DNA of 64,000 bases, taken from the NCBI GenBank assembly GCA_000320605.2, contig KB445803.1, positions 378,382 through 442,381 of the forward strand, read 5' to 3'. This document shows, piece by piece, positions 22,471 through 34,274 of this stretch. A model generated the notes under the pieces. The model was not told the origin of the DNA and did not search any database. It saw only the letters and a list, made by a program, of their open reading frames with translations. Every line of letters starts with the position of its first letter. Position 1 is the first letter of the stretch. This DNA is from Gelatoporia subvermispora B. Its lineage: Eukaryota; Basidiomycota; Agaricomycetes; Polyporales; Gelatoporiaceae. Made by a program: the position numbers and the translations under genes.

Positions 22471-23685
22471 ATGATGACTTTAACCCACGACATACAGCAC
22501 CTTCCTGAGATCCCGAATGTTGACGAAATCCCCGATCGCTCTCCCAGCCGAATCGGCTTCAGTCGACCTCCTCTCCTACGGACAGACACAAGAACCCTAA
22601 CTCCTGGCCCGAGTAGCGACGACGAAGAATGGGACCTCGAAGTCTGCACCATCGCTCCTCCTCCACAAATTCTCCAAGAGCTGGAGGCAGACGAGGACAT
22701 AGTCCCGGTAGAAACCTTCAGTCCGTCCAACTCTTTTGACCAACTCTATCCTGCGGGACAACTTCAATACTGCGGACTATCCCGCCAACACCTCGCCGAC
22801 ACGCGCAGCTACTGGGATCTCAGACGCAGAAGATGGATGGAATGGCACGCAGAGCAGCAATTTTTGGACGACGCTTCGGTTGCATATGACGGCATCGAGG
22901 CCGCCGGCGACCACGATAACTCACTCCGACCAGCTGTTCAAAGCACTCAGTCACTCAGTGACGACGGGGTACCTGTGTTTGCAGCCTCATACAGCCCACA
23001 CTTGCCCTCTCTGGACGAGACGGCGCCGATATACCCTCGCCTCGGCGACCTCAACACGCTACACGGATCTCAGTTTGCCTCTCTGGACCACCAATATTCC
23101 AAATTCCCCCTGAACACGATCCGTAGAATCCTTTTCCTGCACGACATGCTCCGACTGGCTGCGACAGATGTGTGCAAGATGTCCTTCTGCGCCTGCCGCA
23201 CCTTGCTGGACCAGAGCCTATACACCGAAGCGGATGATTCATTCACAGGCGACGATTCCTTCGTGGGCGACACCTCGTTCATAGCGGATAGCCCATATGC
23301 GGGACCTTACAACGACTCGGAAGTAACTCTCGTTGGCCTTCCAGACACTCAGAAGCCGGTTTACACGACGTCAGGCCTGCACTTCGATACTGAGCCACCG
23401 CAGATCGTCGTGTCCGACCTGGACGCCCTCACTGCGGGGCTAGAGCACGTCAGCCTCGACGATACGCCCTTGAAACCTGGGCCTACCCTACGCAAGACGC
23501 GCCGTCCGAAGCGCAAGGCACCGCCCAAGTTCTTCTTCCACGAGGACATTGCGGACGAGTTCGGGTTCTACGACGAGCGTGACGACAGCCTTTACGGCGA
23601 ACTCATGGCGCGCTCGATCTCCGGTCCGTCCGTGCAGTTCATGTCAACACATACGCTCGGCCACACCGAGATGATGTACTATTGA
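22471..23685 (+). CDS. Acidic hypothetical protein, single exon
   Basis: A 404-residue single-exon frame starting MMTLTHDIQHL. I do not recognise the family. It is acidic with Pro/Ser-rich N- and C-terminal parts and a better-ordered centre (about residues 205-250: TIRRILFLHDMLRLAATDVCKM, then CACRTLLDQSL). Near residues 250-275 are three short echoes of DDSF (DDSFTG, DDSFVG, DTSFIAD). A basic patch (LRKTRRPKRKAPPKFFF, about residues 345-361) might be a nuclear localisation signal. The CT-rich leader and the length of the frame support a real gene. Confidence 0.7.
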   Translation: MMTLTHDIQHLPEIPNVDEIPDRSPSRIGFSRPPLLRTDTRTLTPGPSSDDEEWDLEVCTIAPPPQILQELEADEDIVPVETFSPSNSFDQLYPAGQLQYCGLSRQHLADTRSYWDLRRRRWMEWHAEQQFLDDASVAYDGIEAAGDHDNSLRPAVQSTQSLSDDGVPVFAASYSPHLPSLDETAPIYPRLGDLNTLHGSQFASLDHQYSKFPLNTIRRILFLHDMLRLAATDVCKMSFCACRTLLDQSLYTEADDSFTGDDSFVGDTSFIADSPYAGPYNDSEVTLVGLPDTQKPVYTTSGLHFDTEPPQIVVSDLDALTAGLEHVSLDDTPLKPGPTLRKTRRPKRKAPPKFFFHEDIADEFGFYDERDDSLYGELMARSISGPSVQFMSTHTLGHTEMMYY

Positions 23686-24052
23686 TGTGCGATATCGCCT
23701 CCTCGTAACATGAGGGTGCCATTGTGTATTCGGATGTATGGACGACCTGCCTGTGTGCAGCCCAGACTACAAGTACGCACGGCTGTACTTTAATCTCCCG
23801 TACCCTACTGTGTTTGTACCGTAATATTATGTTATTATCGAACCTCCTATCACGGCCTTTCAACATTGGATCCGAGAGACGACGTCTGCAGTCAATACAG
23901 ACCAAATCACAAATGTGCACGACGTCTTGCGCTTGCACTAACTAATCAGCAGCGGCCATTCCAGACTAGGCCATCTTCCAATGCATAACGCCTCCTGTAG
24001 AGTGCTATGACCCCGGGTCCCGGGATCGAAGCAATGTCCGCATTCAAAGCCT
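23686..24052. other. Convergent intergenic region
   Basis: Lies between the 3' ends of the plus-strand ORF and the minus-strand membrane-protein gene. Nothing recognised. Confidence 0.4.
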
Positions 24053-25317
24053 TCAAGAGGCAGTCATTTCTGCGATGGGTGCGAGATCAGGTCGCGTCGG
24101 CCACATGATCCCTTCTTGCTCTTCCCTGGAGGGCATCGGAGTCCCATAGGCACCATGACCAGACTCTGAGGCTTCGTACGTAGGTGGTGGGTGCTCAGGA
24201 GGGCCCAGCACAGAACACGGGAGTGGGACGTGCGCCTGGGGTAGAGATATCAAAGCAAATCTGGGTGAATGTCCGCATTGAGGGCAATCCAAATCCGATT
24301 CGCACAAGGAGAAGGTGGACACTGCGACGTGTGATTGCTGGAATGCCGCTGAGCCCACGGGTGAGTTGCTGGCCCCCGCCCACGGTCCTGTAGTTTCCGC
24401 ATGGTGCACACGGCTGTGGTCATCTTGCTCGGTGCTCAGTCGAGCATGAGCTGGGGAGTTTGGGAGTGAATTGCCATGACCCTCAAGAGCGACCTCCGTC
24501 AAAACCTCGGCCATAGGAGTAGTATGGGCGCCATGGTGCGCATTGCTCATGGGTGAAGGAGGACAGCTTGTTGGATTATCGCCGATCGATCTTGGGTGAC
24601 TATCGCCCAGGCGAGTGTTGGTCGGACGTTCTGGACAGCTGATGGAAGATCCGGGGGAACTTGCGTCCTCCATGGCAGACCCCCGCTTGCCGACGCATCC
24701 CTCCGCTTCAGTACGATCAACTTCGGTCTCGAGATGGACAGATAATGACCTGCAATTTTCCTCGTCTGTGCGACGGTGAAGTTAGTCTTGATACTGAATA
24801 GCGATTCCAACCACGACATACCGCGGCTGGTACGGCGGGTCAGGCAGAGCGCCATTTTCTTCCAGGATGGTCTGCGCCTACAGATGAGGTACACTCCGCC
24901 TATCACGAGACAGAACACCACGACGCTGACTATGCAGCCTATGATCTCAGCGCGGACAACGGATGAGTCCACAGACTTCGTTCGTGGTGGGGGTGCCGGT
25001 GAGGGCGGGGCAAGTGTAGGCTCTGTGTGAACAACTGAGGTTGCTACCATCGCACATTGGCATAATTCCGTTCCGCTAGGAGTCGCGGTGATGCTTTGGG
25101 TGGCAGTAGTGAAGGATTGTCGGGGGATTCCGTCGAGGTTCCTCCTGAGAGACCCATTGGTCGCGGGGACACCGGAACCGAGGGTAGTTTCTTCTGGCGA
25201 TGGTGGTGGTAGTGGTCTTGGTAGCAACATGGATGTCGATGAAACACCCGTAGGATTGTGTCTCGTCATTTTGAACCACTTTTGCCATCGAAGTAGTTGG
25301 GATACAGGCAGCAGCAT
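24053..25317 (-). CDS. Single-pass membrane protein with PPxY-like tail (gene model incomplete)
   Basis: From ATG 25317 the frame encodes a Ser/Thr/Pro-rich ectodomain (SPAPPPRTKSVDSS), one transmembrane helix (IIGCIVSVVVFCLVIGGVYL) and a basic stop-transfer (CRRRPSWKK). A cytoplasmic tail rich in Pro/Ser follows in another frame (24053-24673), with PPPTYEASE near 24190, and ends in TGA. The two frames must be joined by an intron near 24,680-24,780; GTATCAAG at about 24,784 is a possible donor, but I found no good acceptor giving the right phase. A Cys-containing frame upstream (25462-25250) may be a 5' exon. Basidiomycetes have many such proteins of unknown function. Confidence 0.55.
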
Positions 25318-26714
25318 AGCCGATGTCTGTCCGTCGACAATAGAGAATACCGTCCAGAAAACTCGGTACCGGAAGACACTGAGTGGAACCTCCCCCCCTT
25401 ACTAGCAACTTGTTGGTGATTTGAACAACCGAGCATCCTGAATACAGCGTGTGATGGTACACTTAGGCATAGAGTGCCTAGGCAGGGCTAGACTCGGGGT
25501 CCTTCTGGTGGGTCCGGTAGACTACAAGTTGTGGTAATTGAGAACTTGGGCGGCACAGCGGCCGTACCTCAGTTCGAGGGCGAGGAAGCCGAAGCGCAAG
25601 GGGAAGTTTAGGAACCCGGTGGATATGGCAGGTTCACCGTATCGAGGTTCAGAGGATCGCACAACATCAGGTTTCAGAGTCCAACAGCTACCTCGATCGG
25701 GATGCATATACCAAGGAACGCACGATGCCGCCAGTTCCAGTGGAAATTCCCTGTCGATGTATACTTGGGACCCATATACAGGTTCTTGCATTTGCCAACT
25801 TGTCCCGCCGTAAGTACCGTGTGATACTAGGGCACAGTGAACGCAACGGGGAGAAACGACATTTTGAGAGGGGACTCGGGCAAACACTTCTCTAGCTCTC
25901 TGACCTCATGAGGCAGAAGTGCAAAACAGAGAAGGAAGACAGGAGATGATGAAGGAGCAGTCATAGGACGCTGTTTTCAGCTATCTCAGTTTGCGCAAAA
26001 TCGACCAGAGTCACGTATAGCGAGAGGGGAGTCACGTATAGCGAGAGGGGCGCACATCGAAGGTGCTGCACAAGCAGCACAGCACAGGGTAGAGATGACA
26101 CTTGAAGCCACATCTGTATCCCAAGGTCCTCTAGCTCGAGGTCAGAGGGAACTACGCCCTCTTGTCGAGCAGAATTACCGAAGACGGTGGGCCATGTACA
26201 GGTTGTGGTATGTTAACGAGTACATTCGAGACAGCCAGATCAGTTAAGCGCCAGATGAGAGCAGTGTACACCTGTGCGGCCAGTCTCGTGATACTGCGAC
26301 CCATGTGGGACGCAGATTGGATGCTTCCATTGTTCCAATGTTATAGACACTCATATACTCTCAGGCGAGTCATAGCAACTGTCCTGAGCCATGTTCATGG
26401 GCAGATCTTACCCCATTATGCCAGCAGGAACCGTGAGCTGGTAGTACGCATGCCCCCCATCTCCGCCATCGTACTCATGCCTAGCTCAAAGCGTACATCC
26501 AGATGTTCCGGCTGCATGTAAATGGAATGAGTACAATACATTATTGTGAGCGTGTTTTCCAAATGGGGATGCCAAATGGGTATGTATATCGACAAAGAAA
26601 ATAAATGAAGCAGAAATGTGTGCTATCTGCATATCTGCGATGAGACACAGTTGCAATGGAAGGGAGCACGCTGACGCAGTCCGACACAACATAGGGAGTC
26701 GCCCGGTGGAGATA
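25318..26714. other. Spacer with a 21-bp direct repeat
   Basis: Possible 5' exons of the membrane-protein gene lie at 25,320-25,890 on the minus strand but cannot be fixed. Otherwise nothing is recognised except the duplicated 21-mer at 26009-26050. Confidence 0.4.
26009..26050. repeat. Two exact adjacent copies of a 21-bp unit
   Basis: Unit agtcacgtatagcgagaggg plus g occurs at 26009-26029 and 26030-26050 without a mismatch. It looks like a simple tandem duplication in intergenic DNA. Confidence 0.9.
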
Positions 26715-27642
<928 letters not shown>

Positions 27643-28128
27643 CTTGCTCGCAGAGAATAGGTTGAAATGCGTGTTTATATGGGTTGATGATACGTGTGGG
27701 AGTCGTTACGGAACACTGCCTTGCTGTGTTGCGGGCGTCGGCGCTAGGTGGCTGAAGGTCGCAGACTAGCGACACGTACCGCCAACACGTCCCACCGCCA
27801 GTTTGCTTGCCAATGCGATAATTCAAAGAAATGCATTGCGTAACCTCTGGCAGATATGGTCGGCAGGTTCGGCCTTCACCAAGGACGACGGCCGAGCTGA
27901 GGAAGGAGACTGCCCGCAGCTTGTGCCCGGCTGTTTTGTTTATTTCAGAGGGTGTTGCCAAACAAACGCTTCGCAATTCGCGGACGCGGCTTCCATAGTT
28001 CCCACTTGCTCCAATCTGACAACATAATCCTCCATTCTCAGGCCTGCAGTCCAGCCTTGTACAGCTATCATATTTGATGTCCTATCACCAGCACTGCTCA
28101 ACGTCGCAAGGCGGAACTTGGATCAACC
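27643..28128. promoter_or_regulatory. Divergent promoter region YPT1 / REV1
   Basis: 486 bp between the start codons of two divergently transcribed genes, so it must contain both promoters. I see no clear TATA box or named operator. Confidence 0.5.
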
Positions 28129-31100
28129 ATGGCCCCTCTTACTTGGAGCGGAAGTGCCTCTTCCGACTATTACGATGATGACCCCGAGTTCCTGCGAGCA
28201 CTCGGGGAAATTGAGATCCCCGAGGCACATGTCGAATTACAACATAGTAAGCCAGAACCACCCACGAACGAGGGTCCCTCGACCGAGGCCACCAATACGA
28301 GAAAGCGCGCGCGTACACCAGAGGATGACGACGGGCATCAACAGTTTCAGCCAGGCATGACCTCTATAGACACCGGTGATCCTGAGTCCTCGTATCTAGC
28401 GTCCTATACGTATGGAGCCTCGCGGTTCGGCGAGTTCTCGGAGTACATGGCTCGCAAACGAGCGAAGCTGCAAATCCAGAATTCCGAGCTCAACCATGGC
28501 AATGATCAGACTCAGAAGAGCACGATATTCAGTGGCCTGCAGATCTATGTGAGTGACATTATCGGTGGGTGGCATTCAGTGCCGACTCCCTAGCAGATCA
28601 ATGGATGGACGGAGCCTTCCGTCCAAGACCTCAGGCAGCTCATAATACGACATGGCGGAGTCTACCATGCGTATCTGGACAAGAAGGGACTTGTGTATGT
28701 GGCCTCACACATATGCTCTCGATCAGTAATCCTAATATTGTGGTGCTTAGGACCCACATTATCACCTGTTCCTTGACCCCGGCCAAGATCCGCGAGTTCA
28801 AACACATGAAGGTGGTTCAGCCAGAATGGCTAGTCGAAAGCGCAGCCGCAGGTCTCCTACTTCCGTGGCACAACTACGTATTCCGACCATGTGAGCGCCT
28901 GGAGGCATCTCAGGGCAAACAAGTCGCTCAGAAGTCTCTATTCGACGGTTTCGTCTCACAATCGGAAAGTCAACATCAGGACAAGCACCCCTCTCCCTCA
29001 GTAGCTTCTTTTAATGTCGGGTCTGGGCAGCCGACAGCGCCTACTGCCGGTCCATCTCGTCTAGTCACAGAGCCCCGCGCCTCGGCCACGCCTCCGCAGT
29101 CTCCTCGGAAGCCTACTCCAGTCACTCCTTCCAAGCCGCTACACACCTCTGACCCCTCCACACCTGAACAAGCCGCTCGCGTTCCCGGCTATGCCGCACA
29201 TACATCGAACCCAATTGCGCAGCGCGCGATGGCTGATCCTGCGTGGCGCGCTGCGCACACCTCCGTTGCGCCGGACTTCATCGAAGGCTATTACCGCAAC
29301 TCGCGCTTGCATCACCTCTCGACATGGAAGGCGGAACTGAAAAATATGGTCCTGGAGGCGCAGGAGCGTGCGGAGGACGGAGGCGCGGCGGTGCTTGCAA
29401 GGCTCGCGGAAAGCGACGAAAGCGTGGTTGCGAAGATCATTCAGGAGAACCTAGATGGCACGGGGTTCAAGAGTGCAGGGGAGGGCGACGTTAGCATGCG
29501 CGGCGCGCGGCTGGAGATGCAGCATTCTCCTAAGTTCAAGGGCAAGGGCAAGGAGCGCGTGGTGGAGGACAACCAGGAGCGCGTCATCATGCACTGCGAC
29601 TTCGACAGCTTCTTTGTGTCTGCTGGCTTGATCGACAGACCACATCTCAGAGGGAAACCAGTGGTTGTGTGCCACTCCCAAGGCGCACAGGGAGGGCAAT
29701 CAAGCACGAGTGAAATCGCAAGCGCTAGCTACGAAGCCAGGAAGTTTGGAATCAAGAGTGGCATGAGGTCAGTATTGGTGTGTCTCGTTGACTCCTGCAT
29801 TTCCTGATGAGTATAATTTCCAGCTTGCAACAGGCTCGCAAGCTGTGTCCGACAGTGCTGACGATGCCGTATGAGTTCCAGCGATACAAACAATTGTCGC
29901 TGCAGTTTTACACAATATTGATGGCCCATGCAGATGACCTGCAGGCCGTTTCTGTCGATGAAGCCTTAATCGACGTGACAAGCAGCGTGATGCGTATCAA
30001 GTCAGAGATTGCTCAAAGTCAGGATTCAAGCTCCTCCCCCACCGATCCCGCAAAGGACTTTGCTGAAGCAATCCGCGCTCAAGTGAAGAAGGTTACAGGT
30101 TGCGAAGGTATGTGCATTAGGCTCGTAACTTGGAGACACTTTGATTAAACCCTGTTCTCACAGTGAGCATCGGCATTGCCCGCAACATCATGCTCGCCCG
30201 TCTAGCCTCCCGGAAGGCTAAGCCAGCAGGCTCTTTCCATCTCCTACCCAGTGACATCTCCGGTTTCCTGGCCCCACTCGACATTGATGACTTACATGGG
30301 TTTGGTTATTCGGCACGCCAGAAGGCGCAAGAGAAGCTAGCCGCCACAAATCTTGGTGAACTTGCTCAGAAAAGTAAAGCCCAGCTATGCGATGCCCTTG
30401 GTAAGGGAACTGGGGAGACGTTATACAAGGCTATTCGAGGGATCGATGAGCGGAAGCTCGAGTCCGACAAGCCGCGGAAGTCCGTCTCTTGCGATGTCAA
30501 TGTATGTGGTCCTTGGATGATCCAATGCACATGGCTCACAAAGTTCTCAGTACGGCATTCGGTTTGAAAGCAATGAGCAGGTGGAGACATTTCTGTACCA
30601 ACTAGCTGAGGAGACAGCTAGACGACTTGACGCCATCGACATGCGCGGACGATCGTTGACGCTCAAGGTCCTCAAGAGGCATCCCGATGCTCCGGTTGAG
30701 GCACCGAAGGTATGCTCCTTCCATTCATCCCTTGTATATTTTTATTGAGCTGGGACTCAGTTCATGGGACACGGACTATGCGAAACATTTACGAAACAAG
30801 GTACCCTCATCGCCCCCGGTGGCCGCGCTACAAGTGACCCGAAGCTCATCGGCGAGTTATCGTGGAGACTTCTCAAAAGTTTCAATTTTGATCCGGGGGA
30901 GCTGCGGGGTATCGGTGTACAGATACAGAAACTCGAGAAGACTTCTTCAGCAAGCACTACTGAGACGGGGCAAGCAATTTTGCCCTTCAAAGCTGTAGAG
31001 AGCCCGAAACGCGGCGCAGGCCTTGCCGCGACGGACCTTGACAACTCCCACACGCTCGGACCTAGCCCAAACAGGCCGCGCATAGTAGTTGAACCACCTT

Positions 31101-32101
31101 CCCAGGAAAACGAAGAGACTGTTGAGGGACCTGTGAAAAACTCCGTTGCGGGAGCGGAACTTGACCTGCCCTCATTTTCCCAGGTGGACAAATCTGTCTT
31201 CGAGGCGCTGCCGGAGGACGTCCGCAAGGAGCTCGAGAACGAGTACAAACGGCGCTCCGTAACTCCCGGTCTTGGAGACGCCATTGAGCGTAGCCGCTCA
31301 GCCTCCCTACAACCCCTACCTCGACCTACCAGGAAGAATCACAGACTCCTCGTAAAGGGCACGAACCTCAAGCGCATCACGCAGCAGCTCGCGCCCCGGA
31401 ACCGACCGAGTACATCAGTGAACAAGGGCAACTTATTCGTACGCGGAAAGTCAGCAGGTATATCGTCCGTGAACGTCTCAGAGCGGGAGTTGGGCAAACT
31501 GGGCATCGACCCAGAGGTCTTCGTGCAGCTTCCTGCGGACCTGCAGCGCGAGGCCCTCGCTCAGGCCCGCAGCGCCAAAGCACCTGGCGCTACCGTGTAC
31601 TCACAGCGCCAGGTGCTGAAGCCCAAGCCAAAGAAGAAACAAGTCGGTCTCTATCGTGCGCCACCCCCGAAGGCGAAATATACGGATCCGCCTTCGCTGA
31701 AACAACAGGGCAAGACGAAGGGCACGAAGCTGTACTTCACGGAGAAGGAGGACGTGCAGCGCGTGATCGAGCAATGGGTCGAGGGCTTCAGGGAGTACCC
31801 GCCGAACCAAGGCGACGTGGACTTCTTTGCGAAGTTCCTCGTGCAGTGCGTCGACAATGGGCGATCATCTGATGCTGGAGTTGAGCGTGCGGTTGCGGTC
31901 GCGAAGTGGTGGCTCATTTTATTGCGAAGGTATTTCGGATTCTGGGAAGATGCGCAGGATCCCGATTCGCAAGTAGATCAAGAAGGGGCCGCTACTTCTG
32001 AGGCCGTTGGGCGGGCGTGGTGGAAAGCGTTCAGGGAAGTCAAAGCCAAGATGGACGAAGTTGCACGAAAACGATTCGGAGGTTGTTTGTCTCTGCGTTG
32101 A
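28129..32101 (+). CDS. REV1: DNA repair protein Rev1 (Y-family translesion polymerase)
   Basis: Deoxycytidyl transferase and scaffold of translesion synthesis. Seven exons (28129-28548, 28597-28694, 28751-29767, 29824-30107, 30164-30501, 30551-30709, 30761-32101) join in phase to 1,218 residues. Order: BRCT domain (about residues 130-225; GGVYHAYLDKKGLVTHIITC, VVQPEWLVES), polymerase palm/fingers (CDFDSFFVS about 451; SVDEALIDVTS about 556), HhH/little-finger region, two ubiquitin-binding UBM-like motifs (SVFEALPEDVRKELENEY about 917; DPEVFVQLPADLQREAL about 1019), and a helical C-terminal domain (about 1085-1195) that in the family binds other translesion polymerases. All expected parts are present. 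The 3' end abuts a transposon-like element. Confidence 0.96.
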
Positions 32102-32126
32102 CACAGCATGCAGCGTTTTCCTTAGC

Positions 32127-33340
32127 CTTCAAGCCCAGTCAAAAGCCGCAAGTTTTAAATCGAGCTAGATATAGGTAGATCTAGTTATTTGACATAATAG
32201 AATTAAATCGCACCCCCCGGTTCTATACTCGAATTTCCTAGATAGAAACCTAGTCAAATCCAGTCCCTTCGAGCACAATATGATGAATCGAGTTCTGTCT
32301 AATTTCGGTCGAGTGAATGCTAATTGTCCGATGCCCTGCTCATGGCACTCGTGTCATTCTCGCTGTACTCGATTTGACTCGATTTGACTAGAGTTAAATC
32401 GATTTTATTCGTTCTGATCCGGTACTATACGTGATTATCCTGCCCACGGAGCCCACCTACGTAGTGCCCCCCCACGCGAGCCCGCCTGCCGCCCGTCCTC
32501 CGTCGCGAGCCCGCCCACCGCTCGTCCGTCCTAGGCTCCCATCCGCCGTCCTTGTGTTCCCCTCTACTACGCTCTATCAGCTTCCGAGCACTTGCCCCCC
32601 TAGTATGTCATTGCTCAGTTAATAGCCTGTAACAGGGTGTGTATATGCGTACCTGGCGTCTGTAGCACTTGAACACGAGCTCTAGTTACAGCGGGAGCAT
32701 TCGCGTATGCTGCGTAAGGTCTGGTACTCTCGCGTCAGAAAAGCAAGCAAAGGTCGTGAGGACACTCACGGTCTACTGTATATAGAGGAGCATCCGGAGA
32801 CTGGCCAGAATGAAGAGGCACCAGTGCTGTTGCGGATTAGATGAGTAGGTGAAGGCAAGAGGGAAAGAATGGTCGAGTCGACGACGAGACAGATCCTGCT
32901 TTTAAGTGACGACCAGGACATGGAGGGAATTGGACATATGAGGACATCGCCAGAACGAGACGAAGAGCAGTGCTTACATAATCCCTCGCGACCTGCAGGT
33001 GTGCACATAGCGCAGCGCGCATGTGCAAAGTGCGCACAGTACTGCAAACTCTGCGCTGCGCAAAGTGTGTACATTGCAGTGCACAAAGTGCGCAGAGTGT
33101 GCAATTTGCACAGTGCACAGTGCACAAAGTGCGCACTTTGCGCGTCATGCTCGATTAAACGCCCGATGACGCGCGTCATCTGGTCATGCCGTGGGAGCTT
33201 CTGACAGCTCTATTCTATTTGACTCTTTGCTTACTCGATATAGCTCGATAGGCTGGACGTGACTAGATTTGACTATTACCAACTAGGATTACCTGCAGAT
33301 AACTAGATTTAAAACTTGCGGCTTTTGACTGGGCTTCAAG
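32127..33340. mobile_element. 1,200-bp non-autonomous terminal-inverted-repeat element
   Basis: Perfect 28-bp inverted repeats at 32134-32161 and 33306-33333, starting CCCAGTCAAAAGCCGCAAG. They bound exactly 1,200 bp and are flanked by the 7-bp direct repeat CTTCAAG (32127-32133 and 33334-33340), a likely target-site duplication. There is no transposase frame. Subterminal parts are AT-rich with repeated ctagattt/gatttgact words on both sides; the centre (33,000-33,150) is an array of gtgcgca/gtgcacaaag words. It begins 25 bp after the REV1 stop codon, so it probably supplies the REV1 3' UTR/terminator. The superfamily is uncertain; 7-8-bp duplications fit hAT-like elements. Confidence 0.85.
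32990..33150. repeat. GTGCGCA/GTGCACAAAG low-complexity array
   Basis: Irregular head-to-tail and inverted copies of gcgcaaagtg and gtgcacaaag. Many are palindromic around tgcgca or gtgcac, so the strand can fold in several ways. It lies inside the 1,200-bp inverted-repeat element. Confidence 0.8.
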
Positions 33341-33597
33341 CTTCAAGGAAGACGCTACACGAATTCCAGGCGGATACTATTGCTGTCTTCGATAAGTCAT
33401 GTGTCAGCTTCCCATATAGAAGACAACTATGTACATGACCAATTGTCAATAAACTTACATGCCTTCTACGAAACACCAGTCTTCCGATGTTCGCTCGTTG
33501 TCTGCTTGTGGGTTTGAGTGGATTCCAAGTGTACAACTGTTCTATGGGAGAATTCCCCGCAACTATGAATATCAATACAATACGGCTATTACTACAA

Positions 33598-33668
33598 GCA
33601 TTCATGGTGTAGCGGTAACATTGGGTCTTCCCATGGCCTAGCTCCGGGTTCGACTCCCGGTGGATGCA
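33598..33668 (+). tRNA. tRNA-Gly (anticodon CCC), no intron
   Basis: The 7-bp acceptor stem pairs GCATTCA with TGGATGC (one T-G pair) followed by discriminator A. The anticodon stem GGGTC/GGCCT closes loop TTCCCAT, giving anticodon CCC at 33627-33629. The T arm is CCGGG-TTCGACT-CCCGG, and the A and B box promoters are intact (TGGTGTAGCGGTAA; GGTTCGACTCC). Length and sequence fit eukaryotic tRNA-Gly. Confidence 0.92.
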
Positions 33669-34274
33669 TGAGGACCACACAGTTTTCTCCTCTTTTTGAT
33701 CCTACTGGTCACCGATCGGTATGTATTAGATTTCAGGTTTTGGTCTTTCACGCAATATCACGGCATTATACACTTGCGAAATTTTTCCAGCACAATGTGG
33801 TTGGATCGATAAACGGGTATTCTGACAACGTGAATATATTCCAGCGCAGGTAGCTACAGACCAGCGAGTGCGTCTACGAACGCGGCATAGCCGCATACAT
33901 GCGCGACCAGAACAAAGAACATACATCTACCTGTCCCACTCCTAGACTCCAGAGCCGACAGCAAGCGGGAGATGCGCGGGCCATGCATCGAGCAAAGCGT
34001 GGGGCGCTTGAGCCGGTCAAGCGGGGGATAGCATGCAGACGGGGTAACCAAAACAGAATAAACAAAATAAAGCAGGGGCCGGGAGTGCAAAGCGGGCTTT
34101 GCGGGTGCGGACTGGCCGCGTGCGTCGGGCGTGACGTGAGTAATGAACGGGATCGTCAGGGGGCGACGTGGTTAGTACGACGTGTCGGTCAGTGTCGTGT
34201 CATGGGGTTAGCAGGTGTGTTGCGGTGTGTGCGGTAAGCAGTAGGAGCGGTAAGAGCGGTGTGCGAGGGGACGC
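33669..34274. other. Spacer after tRNA-Gly
   Basis: I see no gene. It contains the 3' flank of the minus-strand PL14 gene. Confidence 0.4.
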
